In this document: piece after piece, positions 54,054 through 63,147 of the stretch
Layout of the letters: each line of letters begins with the position of its first letter
Position numbering within the stretch: position 1 is the first letter of the stretch
Origin: JAHEIJ01 sp040235565
GTDB taxonomy: Bacteria; Pseudomonadota; Gammaproteobacteria; UBA6429; Thiohalophilaceae
Reading direction: 5' to 3'
DNA length: 64,000 nt
Assembly (NCBI GenBank): GCA_040235565.1
Contig: JBECLA010000017.1
Coordinates: 1-64,000, forward strand
Program-made: the position numbers and the translations under genes
Notes under the pieces: generated by a model
Seen by the model: the letters and a program-made list of their open reading frames with translations, nothing else
What the model was told of the DNA's origin: nothing
The model's database searches: none

Positions 54054-54560
54054 ATGCCCAAGGACAACCACGATCAGAAAAGTCCGGAATTACTCGATGC
54101 CCTCGAGTCAATCAAGGGACTCCTGGAGCAAAGCGAAAGCAAATTATCGGCGGCGCGCGAAAGCCTGAGAATGGCCAAGCCCCAGGCCGGCCAACAAGGT
54201 ATCGTCCGTCCTTCCACTTCCACTGATCCGGTTGTCCCGGTCCTTGACGATGTGGTCACAACCCTCGAGGATGATTTGGATGAGGATGACGTCCCCTTGC
54301 TGGATGAGGATGTCCCGCTACTGGACAATATCCTGGAAACCGAACCGGTCGACCTGCCACCATCCGCTCCGCCCCAGGCATCAGGTTACAGCGTCGACGA
54401 AGTATTGAACTATATCGACAATCTCCAGCTGCAACTCGAAAAAGAACTACGCAATACCCTGATGCGAACCGTGGTCAACATCGAAACAGAAATCAAAAAA
54501 ACCCTGGCGGAGCAGATACAGAAACTAAAAGATGAGATTGAACAAAGTCGTCAGGACTAA
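54054..54560 (+). CDS. Acidic coiled-coil protein between holC and valS
   Basis: A 168-residue soluble protein without a family I can name. N-terminal helix (about 10-42), a low-complexity acidic middle (about 60-105) holding a tandem duplication DDVPLLDEDVPLLDNI, and a C-terminal helix of about 55 residues likely to be a coiled coil (NLQLQLEKELRNTLM...LKDEIEQ). It starts eight bases after holC. Similar-looking genes occur at this site in other gammaproteobacteria; a link with the polymerase is inferred only from position. Confidence 0.6.
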   Translation: MPKDNHDQKSPELLDALESIKGLLEQSESKLSAARESLRMAKPQAGQQGIVRPSTSTDPVVPVLDDVVTTLEDDLDEDDVPLLDEDVPLLDNILETEPVDLPPSAPPQASGYSVDEVLNYIDNLQLQLEKELRNTLMRTVVNIETEIKKTLAEQIQKLKDEIEQSRQD

Positions 54561-54594
54561 GGCAAGTTTCATAGCCGCCGCGTCACAATATTCC

Positions 54595-56097
54595 TTATTT
54601 CGGTTTCCCATACCACTCATACATGTTACATCTTCCTGCCGGTAAAAAGTCAGGAATCCGGTAATACCGCTGCAGGATTTCCTCGAGCACTTCTTTTCGA
54701 TAAACATCGTATTTAAAGCCGCGCCCGAGCAGCATGTGATAGCTTGTCTCCGCAACGGGCAGGAGTTTGCTTTCCGTGGATTCAAAATATTTCTGATACT
54801 TTGCCTGCTGGGGGAAATAACTCAATAGCAGGATATTTTTTCCATCCAGCTTGCGGAAATCCGTAATCATGTCATCCTGTCTCGCATGATGTGAGCCGAC
54901 GCCCAGCACAAAAACATGTTCACGCGCGGCATAGGAGAGTAATGCCGATTCCGTATAACTGTCAGTCGCCAGCAAATATTCTGGCTGATAGCGGCGCAGT
55001 TGTTGCACTATCTCCTCGCCATACATACTGTAAACGACATCCTTGTAATTATTATCATTACTCTTGAACAAGCCAGGTGACGTGGCAACCAGAAACACAA
55101 ACAGTCCGACATGCAGCACCATGAATGGCAGCATAAAATAATAACTGCGGCGTAATTGCTGACCGCTAAACAGCGAAGCAATACCGAGAAAGACAAAGGG
55201 ATAAAAACTGAACAGCCAGTGCAGCCCAATGGAAACCCAGAATGACAACACCAGGAATAAAACGTAGGGAATCAGAAACAGCCCAAGAAACACACCATAA
55301 CGATTACTTCCAAGCAGCAGGCGCAACTCGCGTTGTTGTTTAACCAGATAATAGCCAATAGGCGGGGTAATCAGATAAATCAGGATCACCAGGTATTTAA
55401 CACTGGATTTGAGAGAAAACACATTCCCGGTTGTACGGTTGTAGAGATTGAACAGGTAATTGTTCCAGCAATGCGTATAATTCCACCACAGGTTCAGGCC
55501 AATAAATGGCAGGGTACCGGCGATCACCCATAGCAATCCCAGCCAGGGCCTCACCCCGCGTCTCACAAACAACAGGATATAAAGAAAATACGCCACCCCC
55601 AGCAAGCCGGCGAAGAACTTGGAGAAGAACGCCAGGCCAAGAAACAGCCCGCTCAACAGGTACCAGTAACGATTATCATGGCGTTGGGCGGCATAAAAAC
55701 ATACGCCGGACAGGAATGACCATAATAACAGCGGTGTGTCCGTAGTAATCACCACACCCAGATTGTTCACCGGCGCCAACAGATATAGCGAAGCGACCAT
55801 CACCGCTGCGGCCTCATTCTGGCGCCGGACCAGGGCATATATTGCCCAGCCGATAAACGTGGTAATCAAAATCTGGGGCAGGCGTAGCCAGATCGGCATA
55901 TCACTGATTGTCAGCATCGCGGCCAGAAACCAGCCCACCATCGGGGTGTGATCGTAATACCCGAAATCAAGGTGTTTACCCCACACAATGAAGTAGGCCT
56001 CATCCCCGATCAACGGCAAATACCAGGCAACCATCAATTTCACAACCAGGGTTAACCCAAGCACCCATAACAAGCGTGTATCGGTCTTCGCAATCAT
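54595..56097 (-). CDS. GT39-type glycosyltransferase (ArnT/PMT-like), multi-spanning
   Basis: A lipid-linked-sugar glycosyltransferase of 500 residues with ten or more helices. The first periplasmic loop holds PLIGDEAYFIVWG with the Asp-Glu pair of the GT-C/GT39 family, then YYDHTPMVGWF. The C-terminal about 110 residues form a soluble domain. It may modify lipid A, protein or another surface polymer; no sugar-supply genes are adjacent. It is on the opposite strand to, and splits, the usual holC-valS neighbourhood, which suggests later insertion. Confidence 0.9.
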   Translation of the reverse strand: MIAKTDTRLLWVLGLTLVVKLMVAWYLPLIGDEAYFIVWGKHLDFGYYDHTPMVGWFLAAMLTISDMPIWLRLPQILITTFIGWAIYALVRRQNEAAAVMVASLYLLAPVNNLGVVITTDTPLLLWSFLSGVCFYAAQRHDNRYWYLLSGLFLGLAFFSKFFAGLLGVAYFLYILLFVRRGVRPWLGLLWVIAGTLPFIGLNLWWNYTHCWNNYLFNLYNRTTGNVFSLKSSVKYLVILIYLITPPIGYYLVKQQRELRLLLGSNRYGVFLGLFLIPYVLFLVLSFWVSIGLHWLFSFYPFVFLGIASLFSGQQLRRSYYFMLPFMVLHVGLFVFLVATSPGLFKSNDNNYKDVVYSMYGEEIVQQLRRYQPEYLLATDSYTESALLSYAAREHVFVLGVGSHHARQDDMITDFRKLDGKNILLLSYFPQQAKYQKYFESTESKLLPVAETSYHMLLGRGFKYDVYRKEVLEEILQRYYRIPDFLPAGRCNMYEWYGKPK

Positions 56098-56219
56098 TCA
56101 GTTTCCCCGTTGGCGAGAGCCGCAATGGTAACATGACCCGGCGGTTGCCCGGGTTACGAGAAGGCGGAATTGTCCTGTATAATCGCCGCTCAATCCATTG
56201 CCTAAACGACGATATTTCC

Positions 56220-59054
56220 GTGGATAAAACCTATAACCCCCACGCCATCGAACAACGCTGGTACAAAACCTGGGAACAACGTAATTTCTTCGCCCCTGCG
56301 GGGGGAGATCGGCCGTACTGCATAATGATCCCGCCACCCAATGTGACCGGCAGCCTGCATATGGGCCACGCCTTCCAGGACACCATCATGGATGCATTGA
56401 CCCGCTATCACCGCATGCTGGGTGACAACACCCTGTGGCAGGTGGGTACCGACCATGCCGGCATTGCCACCCAGATGGTGGTTGAGCGCCAGCTGGAAGC
56501 CGAGAACAAGCACCGACGTGATCTCGGTCGCGACAAATTCATCCAACGCGTGTGGCAATGGAAAGAGGAATCCGGCGGCACTATCACCCGGCAACTGCGA
56601 CGCATGGGCGCCTCGGTCGACTGGAGTCAGGAACGCTTCACTATGGATGAAGGCCTGTCGGAGGCGGTCAAGGAAGTCTTCGTTCGCCTCTACCAGGAAG
56701 GCCTCATCTATCGCGGTAAACGCCTGGTTAACTGGGATCCGGTATTACACACCGCGGTGTCGGATCTGGAAGTGTTGTCGGAAGAAGAGAATGGCCACCT
56801 CTGGCATATGCGCTATCCGCTAACCAATGGTACCGGTCATCTGGTGGTGGCAACGACCCGACCCGAAACGATGCTGGGTGATGCGGCCGTCGCGATTCAT
56901 CCCGGCGATGAACGCTACCAGCATTTACTGGGTGAATTTGTTGAGCTGCCATTGACCGGGCGACGCATCCCGATCATCGCCGACGAGTATGTCGATCCCG
57001 AGTTTGGCACCGGCTGTGTCAAGATCACACCGGCACACGATTTCAATGATTACGGTGTCTGGCAACGTCACCGCGATCATGTGGCGATCCAGAATCTGCC
57101 ACACAGCGGACTGATAAATATTTTTACCAGTGATGCCGCGATTCGCGCCAACGAAGCTGATGAAGGTGAATTAATTCCTGAACGTTACGTGGGGCTGGAT
57201 CGCTATGTGGCCCGCAAAAAAATTATTGCCGATCTTGAAGACCAGCAACTGCTGGAAAAAATCGAAGACCACAAACTCATGGTGCCACGCGGGGACCGCT
57301 CCGGCACGGTGATTGAACCTTTCCTGACCGATCAGTGGTACGTTAAAGTCGCGCCGCTGGCCAAGCCCGCTATCGAAGCGGTTGAAAATGGCGCGATACG
57401 TTTCGTGCCCGATAACTGGAAAAATACCTACTTCGAGTGGATGCGGAATATTGAGGACTGGTGCATCAGCCGCCAGATCTGGTGGGGCCATCGCATTCCC
57501 GCCTGGTACGACGCCGAAGGGAACATCTATGTCGGTCGCTCCGAACAGGAAGTGCGCGAACAGCATAAGCTAGGTAACACAACCCCGTTGCAGCAGGATG
57601 AAGATGTGCTCGATACCTGGTTCTCTTCTGCATTGTGGCCTTTCTCCACTCTGGGCTGGCCGCAACAAACCGAGGCACTGAAGACCTTCTATCCGACCAA
57701 TGTCCTGGTCACTGGTTTTGACATTATTTTCTTCTGGGTGGCCCGTATGATCATGATGGGCCTCAAGTTTATGGATGATGTACCGTTTCACGAGGTCTAT
57801 ATCCACGGCCTGGTGCGGGATGCCGAGGGTCAGAAGATGTCCAAATCCAAGGGCAACGTGCTGGACCCGATTGACGTTATAGATGGTATTGATCTGGAAG
57901 CGCTGGTCAGTAAACGCACCAGTGGCATGATGCAGCCGCATCTGGCGGAACGCATTGAAAGACTGACGCGTAAAAATTTCCCGGAAGGCATCCCGCCTTT
58001 TGGCACCGATGCCTTGCGGTTTACTTTCGCGGCCCTGGCCACCACCGGCCGCGATGTGGTGTTGTCGATGGAGCGCATCGAGGGTTACCGCAACTTCTGT
58101 AACAAACTCTGGAATGCGGCCCGCTACGTGTTGATGAACACCGAGGGCCAGGACTGTGGTCAGACCGGTGGTGACGTCGAACTCAACAGTGCCGACCGCT
58201 GGATAATCAGTCGCTTGCAGGAAACGGAAAAAATTGTCTGCAAGGCCATGGACAGTTATCGCTTTGATCACATGGCCCAGGCCATTTATGAATTCACCTG
58301 GAATGAGTATTGCGACTGGTACCTCGAATTGTCCAAACCGGTGCTGAACAATCCGGCCAGCTCCGCCGAGGCGCTGCGCGGCACCCGCCGGACCCTGATT
58401 CGGGTCCTGGAGACACTGCTGCGTCTGGCGCACCCCTTGCTCCCGTTTATCACGGAAGAAATCTGGCAACGCGTCGCGCCCCTTGCCGGCGTCAGCGCCG
58501 ACAACCGGCCCACCACTGAAACCATCATGCTGCAACCCTATCCCCGGTATGATGCCGCCCGCGTCGATCCGGCAGCCAGCGGTGAAATCGAGTGGGTCAA
58601 AAGCTTTATTCTCGGGGTGCGCAAGATTCGCTCCAGTATGGACATCAAACCGGGCAAACTGTTACCGGTGTTATTGCAAAACGGCAATGCCACGGACAAA
58701 ACCCGTTTGGACGCCAACCTGCATTATCTGACGAATCTGGGCCGGATTGAGTCGGTTACCTGGCTGGGGGACTCGCAAGAGGCACCCGAATCGGCGACCG
58801 CCCTGGTAGGGGAAATGAACATCCTCATTCCGATGGCGGGATTGATCGACAAGGAAGCGGAAGAAGCCCGCCTTAACAAGGAAATCGCCAAGTTGAATAA
58901 CGATATCGCGCGGGTGGAAAATAAATTAGCCAATGCCAACTTTGTCGACAAGGCACCCGCGGCGGTGGTGGATAAGGAACGTCAAAAACTCAATGGGCTC
59001 AAGACCTCATTAGAACAGTTTGTCCAGCAACTGAAGAAAATTTCCCGGTTGTAA
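56220..59054 (+). CDS. valS: Valyl-tRNA synthetase
   Basis: Charges tRNA-Val, 944 residues. The start is taken at GTG 56220 because the family begins MDKTYNP and nothing upstream matches; the frame is open to 56076. HIGH-type PPNVTGSLHMGHA, the editing domain (about 190-340), WWGHRIPAW, KMSKS-type GQKMSKSKGN and the C-terminal coiled coil (ARLNKEIAKLNNDIARVENKL) are all intact. Confidence 0.97.
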   Translation: MDKTYNPHAIEQRWYKTWEQRNFFAPAGGDRPYCIMIPPPNVTGSLHMGHAFQDTIMDALTRYHRMLGDNTLWQVGTDHAGIATQMVVERQLEAENKHRRDLGRDKFIQRVWQWKEESGGTITRQLRRMGASVDWSQERFTMDEGLSEAVKEVFVRLYQEGLIYRGKRLVNWDPVLHTAVSDLEVLSEEENGHLWHMRYPLTNGTGHLVVATTRPETMLGDAAVAIHPGDERYQHLLGEFVELPLTGRRIPIIADEYVDPEFGTGCVKITPAHDFNDYGVWQRHRDHVAIQNLPHSGLINIFTSDAAIRANEADEGELIPERYVGLDRYVARKKIIADLEDQQLLEKIEDHKLMVPRGDRSGTVIEPFLTDQWYVKVAPLAKPAIEAVENGAIRFVPDNWKNTYFEWMRNIEDWCISRQIWWGHRIPAWYDAEGNIYVGRSEQEVREQHKLGNTTPLQQDEDVLDTWFSSALWPFSTLGWPQQTEALKTFYPTNVLVTGFDIIFFWVARMIMMGLKFMDDVPFHEVYIHGLVRDAEGQKMSKSKGNVLDPIDVIDGIDLEALVSKRTSGMMQPHLAERIERLTRKNFPEGIPPFGTDALRFTFAALATTGRDVVLSMERIEGYRNFCNKLWNAARYVLMNTEGQDCGQTGGDVELNSADRWIISRLQETEKIVCKAMDSYRFDHMAQAIYEFTWNEYCDWYLELSKPVLNNPASSAEALRGTRRTLIRVLETLLRLAHPLLPFITEEIWQRVAPLAGVSADNRPTTETIMLQPYPRYDAARVDPAASGEIEWVKSFILGVRKIRSSMDIKPGKLLPVLLQNGNATDKTRLDANLHYLTNLGRIESVTWLGDSQEAPESATALVGEMNILIPMAGLIDKEAEEARLNKEIAKLNNDIARVENKLANANFVDKAPAAVVDKERQKLNGLKTSLEQFVQQLKKISRL

Positions 59055-59182
59055 GTGCGAGTGGTTACCTCTGAGTGGGCCGGGATAGCTTTCCTGGATA
59101 AACGGGCAACATCGACATCAACCCGCATGGCGCAGCAAGTCTGACGCAAACGTCCGTGTGGTGATTATCAAATCGGTGGGGA

Positions 59183-59395
59183 TCAGACGCCGGCCAGGGA
59201 TAATACCAGTCTGACAACCCCGACGATGATAAGTATGAAAGCAATGACAAAAATCAAACCCAGGATAATGTATTGCCGGGGTTTGCCGTATTGGAAATCT
59301 CGCTGGTAACTTTCGCCTTTCTGTACTCCCAGCATGGCGGCCAGAACACTCTTCGCCACCTGCCAGAGTGTAGGCGGTTTCATTTCTTCGGGCAT
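59183..59395 (-). CDS. DUF2970-family membrane protein
   Basis: A 70-residue protein with LWQVAKSVLAAMLGVQKGE and RDFQYGKP, the pattern of DUF2970, followed by one C-terminal membrane helix (about 43-65). Function unknown. It lies 21 bp after the MFS gene on the same strand, so it may be in its operon. Confidence 0.85.
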   Translation of the reverse strand: MPEEMKPPTLWQVAKSVLAAMLGVQKGESYQRDFQYGKPRQYIILGLIFVIAFILIIVGVVRLVLSLAGV

Positions 59396-59416
59396 GCAAT
59401 TTCTCTCATCATGTTA

Positions 59417-60694
59417 TTAATCCTTGAGCTGAGCGGCCATTTCCTGACCGGCTTCCACATCGACAAAATATAACAGAATACCACCGAGGATAAACAACAC
59501 GCTGATTGAAAGAATCGCCAGCCGCGAACTATCGCTGACCATCCCCACCACTCCCACCATTAATGGACCCAGAATAGCGGCAAACTTGCCCAGCATATTG
59601 TAAAAGCCGAAAAACTCGGCAGATTTGTCCGGGGGAATCAACCGGGCATAGAGAGAACGACTCAGGGCCTGTACCCCGCCCTGTACCAGGCCAATCACGA
59701 TGGCCAGAACATAAAACTCCGCAATCGAATCCATACGATACGCATACAGAGTGACGGCAAAGTAAACACCAATGCCGTACAGTATCGCTGTTTTCGCGCC
59801 AACCCGTTTGCCCACATAACCGAAAATAATCGCCGCAGGAAAGCCGACAAACTGGGTAATCAGCAAGGCGGTAATCAGATTATCCGCGGAAAATCCCAGT
59901 GCCATGCCATAATCGACCGCCATCCGCACAATGGTGTCGACGCCATCGATATATAACCAGTAGGCCAGCAGAAACATGAATACAAAGCGTAAACGGCGTA
60001 CCTTATGAAAGGTCGCCAACAATTGCCGAAAGCCACCTTTAATCACCGCAAAGGTATTGGCCCGGCCTTGTTGCTTTTGCTCGGTCACGAACATCAGCAA
60101 GGGGATGCTGAAGACTAACCACCAGACGGCAACACATAAAAACGAAACCTGGACCGCGACGGTCACATTGGCCAGCCCGAACACCTGCGGCCACAGGGTC
60201 ATTGCCACCGTTGCGGCGAAAAGCAGACCACCCCCCAGATAACCCAGCGCATAGCCGAAAGCGGACACCACATCATAATGTTGCTCTTCCGTGACTGAAA
60301 CGATCAGCGCATCATAAAACACAATGCTGCCGGAAAAACCAATGGTCGCAAGTACAAAGCACAACAAGGCGAGACTGGCCTGACCTTCGGCGACAAAGTA
60401 CAGACCACTGGTCATGCAAATCCCGATCAGGGCGAAAACCAGTAGCAGGCGTTTGCGCAAGCCTCCCACATCCGCAATCGCGCCCAATACCGGGGCGAGT
60501 AGCACGATAATCGCGCTGGCCAGTGAATTGGCCAACCCAAGTTGGAAGGTACTTTCCGTGGCCGGCACATTACCACTCCAGTATTCCTTGAAAAAAACCG
60601 GGAAAAAGCCTGCCAGCACGGCAGTCGCAAAAGCGGAATTGGCCCAGTCATACAGGGCCCAGGAAAAAACCTTGCGATTAAGGATATGCTGCAT
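59417..60694 (-). CDS. UMF1/Atg22-type MFS transporter
   Basis: A 12-helix major-facilitator transporter of 425 residues. The first helix SWALYDWANSAFATAVLAGF and the repeat of this pattern in the protein half (LAYWLYIDGVDTIVRMAV) are typical of the UMF1/Atg22-like group. Substrate unknown; yeast Atg22 exports amino acids. ATG 60694 is chosen over a GTG six bases earlier. Confidence 0.92.
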   Translation of the reverse strand: MQHILNRKVFSWALYDWANSAFATAVLAGFFPVFFKEYWSGNVPATESTFQLGLANSLASAIIVLLAPVLGAIADVGGLRKRLLLVFALIGICMTSGLYFVAEGQASLALLCFVLATIGFSGSIVFYDALIVSVTEEQHYDVVSAFGYALGYLGGGLLFAATVAMTLWPQVFGLANVTVAVQVSFLCVAVWWLVFSIPLLMFVTEQKQQGRANTFAVIKGGFRQLLATFHKVRRLRFVFMFLLAYWLYIDGVDTIVRMAVDYGMALGFSADNLITALLITQFVGFPAAIIFGYVGKRVGAKTAILYGIGVYFAVTLYAYRMDSIAEFYVLAIVIGLVQGGVQALSRSLYARLIPPDKSAEFFGFYNMLGKFAAILGPLMVGVVGMVSDSSRLAILSISVLFILGGILLYFVDVEAGQEMAAQLKD

Positions 60695-60761
60695 GCACAC
60701 ACTGCCTTCAATGACTTAAAGGCAGTGTACGCGCTGCAGCTTGTTCAGTTCAATCCTGGCA

Positions 60762-61397
60762 TTAACGCCGTGGTGAACTGCGAGGCGGTGTCGGTGATTG
60801 CCTTGGTGGCATGGGTGTCTGCCGCGACATGGAACGATCCGGGCTCTGTCGCTGCATATCATGTTGCTGCTCGGGCATGGTATTGGCCGGCGACTGTTGT
60901 TGTTCCATTAACGTGCCCTGCTCCGAATGTTTGCTCGCTTCGACTTGCTCCGGATTCAGGTTGCGGAAAGCCTGGCGATCTTCCGCGGACATACGCTGCC
61001 AGCGATCCCGCAGCGCCTGTTGCTGTTCGGCGGGCAATTGTTGAAACCATTCATGCCGCTGGCGTAACCGTTGTTGCTGTTGTGGAGAGAGCTGACGAAA
61101 TTGTTCAAAACGTTGCCGAATACGCTGACGCTGTTCGGGTGTCATTGCTTTCAGTTGTTGCATGCGCTGACTGGCCTGTTCACGCTGCGCAGGACTCATC
61201 TGTTGCCAGCGCTGGGCGCCGCGCACCAGGCGTTCCCGCCGGTCAGCCGGGATCTGGTCCCAGTCGGATTCAAATTGCTGAAGGATTTTACGTTCTGCCT
61301 CATCCAGATCCTGCCAGTCGCTACCGGTTTGTGACCATGCCGGTGTTATCAGCATGACAGCCAATAACAAAACTATGAGTGTTCGATTTTTTCGCAT
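60762..61397 (-). CDS. DUF3106-family exported protein
   Basis: A 211-residue exported protein with a signal peptide (about 1-22, ending PAWS-Q) and repeated helical units of the type RWQQMSPAQREQA, RQRFEQFRQLSPQQQQRLRQR and RWQRMSAEDRQAFR that define DUF3106. The tail is Pro/Ser/Arg-rich. Probably periplasmic and helical; function unknown. It is the last gene of the sigma-factor operon, three bases after the previous stop. Confidence 0.85.
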   Translation of the reverse strand: MRKNRTLIVLLLAVMLITPAWSQTGSDWQDLDEAERKILQQFESDWDQIPADRRERLVRGAQRWQQMSPAQREQASQRMQQLKAMTPEQRQRIRQRFEQFRQLSPQQQQRLRQRHEWFQQLPAEQQQALRDRWQRMSAEDRQAFRNLNPEQVEASKHSEQGTLMEQQQSPANTMPEQQHDMQRQSPDRSMSRQTPMPPRQSPTPPRSSPRR

Positions 61398-61400
61398 AAC

Positions 61401-61613
61401 TTACTTATCCCCACCTGATACGGTAGCCGCTGTGTCTTTCTTTTGCTTCTGCCGTTCTTGTTCCATAGCCAGTTCCAACCAGACCTGTTCATCCTCAGAG
61501 TAGCGCCCCAGAAATTCCAGCAACTCTGGATCGGGTAACGTTTCACTCTGGCTTGCGTTGACAGTTAACGCCATTAAAGCCAGTGCCACACCAAACCACT
61601 TAACCCGCATCAC
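61401..61613 (-). CDS. Small exported protein in ECF sigma operon
   Basis: A 70-residue protein with a signal peptide (about 1-22, ending NAS) and an acidic mature part including LPDPELLEFLGRYSEDEQVWLELAM, predicted helical. No function known. It overlaps the upstream gene by 14 bases. Position among sigma, membrane protein and DUF3106 suggests one envelope-related unit. Confidence 0.75.
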   Translation of the reverse strand: MMRVKWFGVALALMALTVNASQSETLPDPELLEFLGRYSEDEQVWLELAMEQERQKQKKDTAATVSGGDK

Positions 61614-61953
61614 CCTCGATCACTTCCAGCCACCGATAAAATTCCAGATTTTCGTACAGTTGCAAACTGTCCGATGAGGCAACCAGTTCCAGATCCTCCA
61701 TCGCTAACGGCATGGCCGTAACCGGTTTGACACGTTCATTACCACCGAATTGCCACACACCGATTGCCACCAACAACATCATTGCCAGGGCAAAACCGCC
61801 TGCCGGTTTCCAGAAAGGGGATTTCTCGGTGTAGCTGTCCACGGCTTTGGCACGGGCAAGACGCAGGTGGCGACTGATATCCGTGTCCAGTTGCTCCACA
61901 CCGCTATCCAGTGTCTGTCTGATAGAGTTGATAAATGACTGCTCGTCATTCAT
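61600..61953 (-). CDS. DUF3619-like membrane protein, putative anti-sigma partner
   Basis: A 117-residue protein with one helix (about 50-70), a cytoplasmic N-terminus of about 45 residues (FINSIRQTLDSGVEQLD) and a short acidic periplasmic part ending FYRWLEVIEG. It resembles DUF3619 proteins. Its ATG overlaps the sigma gene stop, the usual relation of ECF sigma and membrane-bound anti-sigma factors, so an anti-sigma role is an inference from topology and position; no zinc anti-sigma motif is present. Confidence 0.75.
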   Translation of the reverse strand: MNDEQSFINSIRQTLDSGVEQLDTDISRHLRLARAKAVDSYTEKSPFWKPAGGFALAMMLLVAIGVWQFGGNERVKPVTAMPLAMEDLELVASSDSLQLYENLEFYRWLEVIEGDAG

Positions 61954-62443
61954 GGTGATGTTCTCCAAATATCTCTCGTAAGCGATGTACTGCGCGGGAA
62001 TAATGGGTTTTGACACTGCCATCGCTGATACCAAGTGTCTGCGCGGTTTCCTTCACATCCAGCCCATCCCAGGCACGCAATAAAAATACCTGTTGTTGCC
62101 GCAACGGCAAGGAACGTAACGCCTGTTCCAGCTCCTCAGTGATATTCGCGTTTGCGATTTGTCGCACCGGATCATTGCCACCACTATCCGGCAGATTCTC
62201 AATGGTCTGATGATCATCATCATCCTTGCCAAACCACACCCGCCATTTCGAGCGCACTTTTTCCCGCCGGTACCAGTCGCGTATGCGATTCTGCACAATC
62301 CGGGTAAACAGCGGTCCCCACTCTGCCTCGTCCCGCTGCGCATAACGCTTTACCAGAACCAGCATGGCATCCTGGACTATATCCAGTGCCTCGTCCGGAT
62401 TTCCGGTTGCGATATACGCCATTCGATAGGCCCGTTTTTCCAC
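61946..62443 (-). CDS. ECF-type RNA polymerase sigma factor
   Basis: A sigma-70 family factor of the extracytoplasmic-function type, 165 residues from GTG 62443. Region 2 contains ALDIVQDAMLVLVKRY and NRIRDWYRREK; region 4 is LPLRQQQVFLLRAWDGLDVKETAQTLGISDGSVKTHYSRAVHRL. The protein probably really begins 13 codons further up: LNKTQALDAFLAS fits the family and ends with a CTG at 62482 preceded by AAAGGG, but no ATG, GTG or TTG is in frame there. It heads an operon with a membrane protein, a small exported protein and DUF3106, so envelope stress is a likely input. Confidence 0.92.
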   Translation of the reverse strand: MEKRAYRMAYIATGNPDEALDIVQDAMLVLVKRYAQRDEAEWGPLFTRIVQNRIRDWYRREKVRSKWRVWFGKDDDDHQTIENLPDSGGNDPVRQIANANITEELEQALRSLPLRQQQVFLLRAWDGLDVKETAQTLGISDGSVKTHYSRAVHRLREIFGEHHHE

Positions 62444-62798
62444 GCTGGCGAGGAAAGCATCGAGCGCCTGTGTTTTATTCAGAACGTACCCTTTTTGCCA
62501 TCAGATTGTCTCGATCCGATACCTGCCGAGGGATTGAGCTTCCCTTAATGGGAGGCTTGTCCCCAACGCGGCTGATCGACTTGCATGTACTTTGGTTTAC
62601 AAGTTGATACTCGGTGTCGATTGTGATCTTGCAGACACCGAATCACCTATAACGATTATCAACCCGATGACCAAAAGTATCCATACACCTGGCGGCGTTA
62701 GCACTATATTTCCCCGCCGTCATAGCATGTACCGTGATTACCCAATCCGGTGCTTCTGATAGCAAAACGGTAAAGTTCACACAAAATCTCAGCATTTT

Positions 62799-62812
62799 TT
62801 GACTCAGGTCAA
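62799..62812. promoter_or_regulatory. FNR/ANR-like dyad
   Basis: TTGACTCAGGTCAA is a perfect 5-4-5 dyad. FNR/ANR-family regulators bind TTGAT-N4-ATCAA with frequent variation at the inner base, so this is a plausible but unproven site. It lies about 335 bp before the phosphoglucomutase start and about 355 bp before the sigma gene. Confidence 0.35.
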
Positions 62813-62880
62813 TGTAAATAACGCGAAGTCCCGGTTTTGGTTGACCGCAACGTCCTTCAAAGCTCGCGTTATTTTGACCT
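62806..62880. repeat. Spaced inverted repeat (10 + 7 bp arms)
   Basis: AATAACGCGA (62817-62826) pairs with TCGCGTTATT (62864-62873), and AGGTCAA (62806-62812) with TTGACCT (62874-62880), the left arm having four unpaired bases. The loop is 37 bases. It could form a hairpin in RNA or be the remains of a small mobile element. Confidence 0.6.
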
Positions 62881-63147
62881 CCAACAGCAGAATGTTGTGC
62901 CAGATATTGCCCCTGTAAGCCTGACTCTGATGCAGTCCGGCACTGCGTGCACCATTTCAGCCCATCAATCCGGCATTGCAATTCGCACCATGTCTATTTT
63001 TCCATAGTTAACAGTGTCTTATAGTTAAATTACGGTGGCATAAATCCTGCTCCACTGAACAAATGGAGAATTCACCTGTAGCGGCATGGCATTCGGGTAT
63101 AATCGTGGCCCCAGAGTCGTATCGAACAACAATAAATTTCTAACCGC

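Larger units (their letters stand above)
62444..63147. other. Long intergenic region with dyad elements, no gene seen
   Basis: About 700 bp separate the divergent sigma-factor operon and the phosphoglucomutase gene. No frame with a ribosome site and a recognisable protein was found. It holds a TTGAC-N4-GTCAA dyad and a spaced inverted repeat, listed separately, and presumably both promoters. Confidence 0.55.

Noticed and set aside
57570..58535. Minus-strand frame of 321 codons
   Set aside because: Antisense shadow of valS.
60542..61357. Plus-strand frame of 271 codons
   Set aside because: It spans the antisense of the MFS gene start and of DUF3106; neither part resembles a protein family.
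62643..62981. Minus-strand frame of 112 codons in the long spacer
   Set aside because: No ribosome site, no family resemblance, and it overlaps the inverted repeat.
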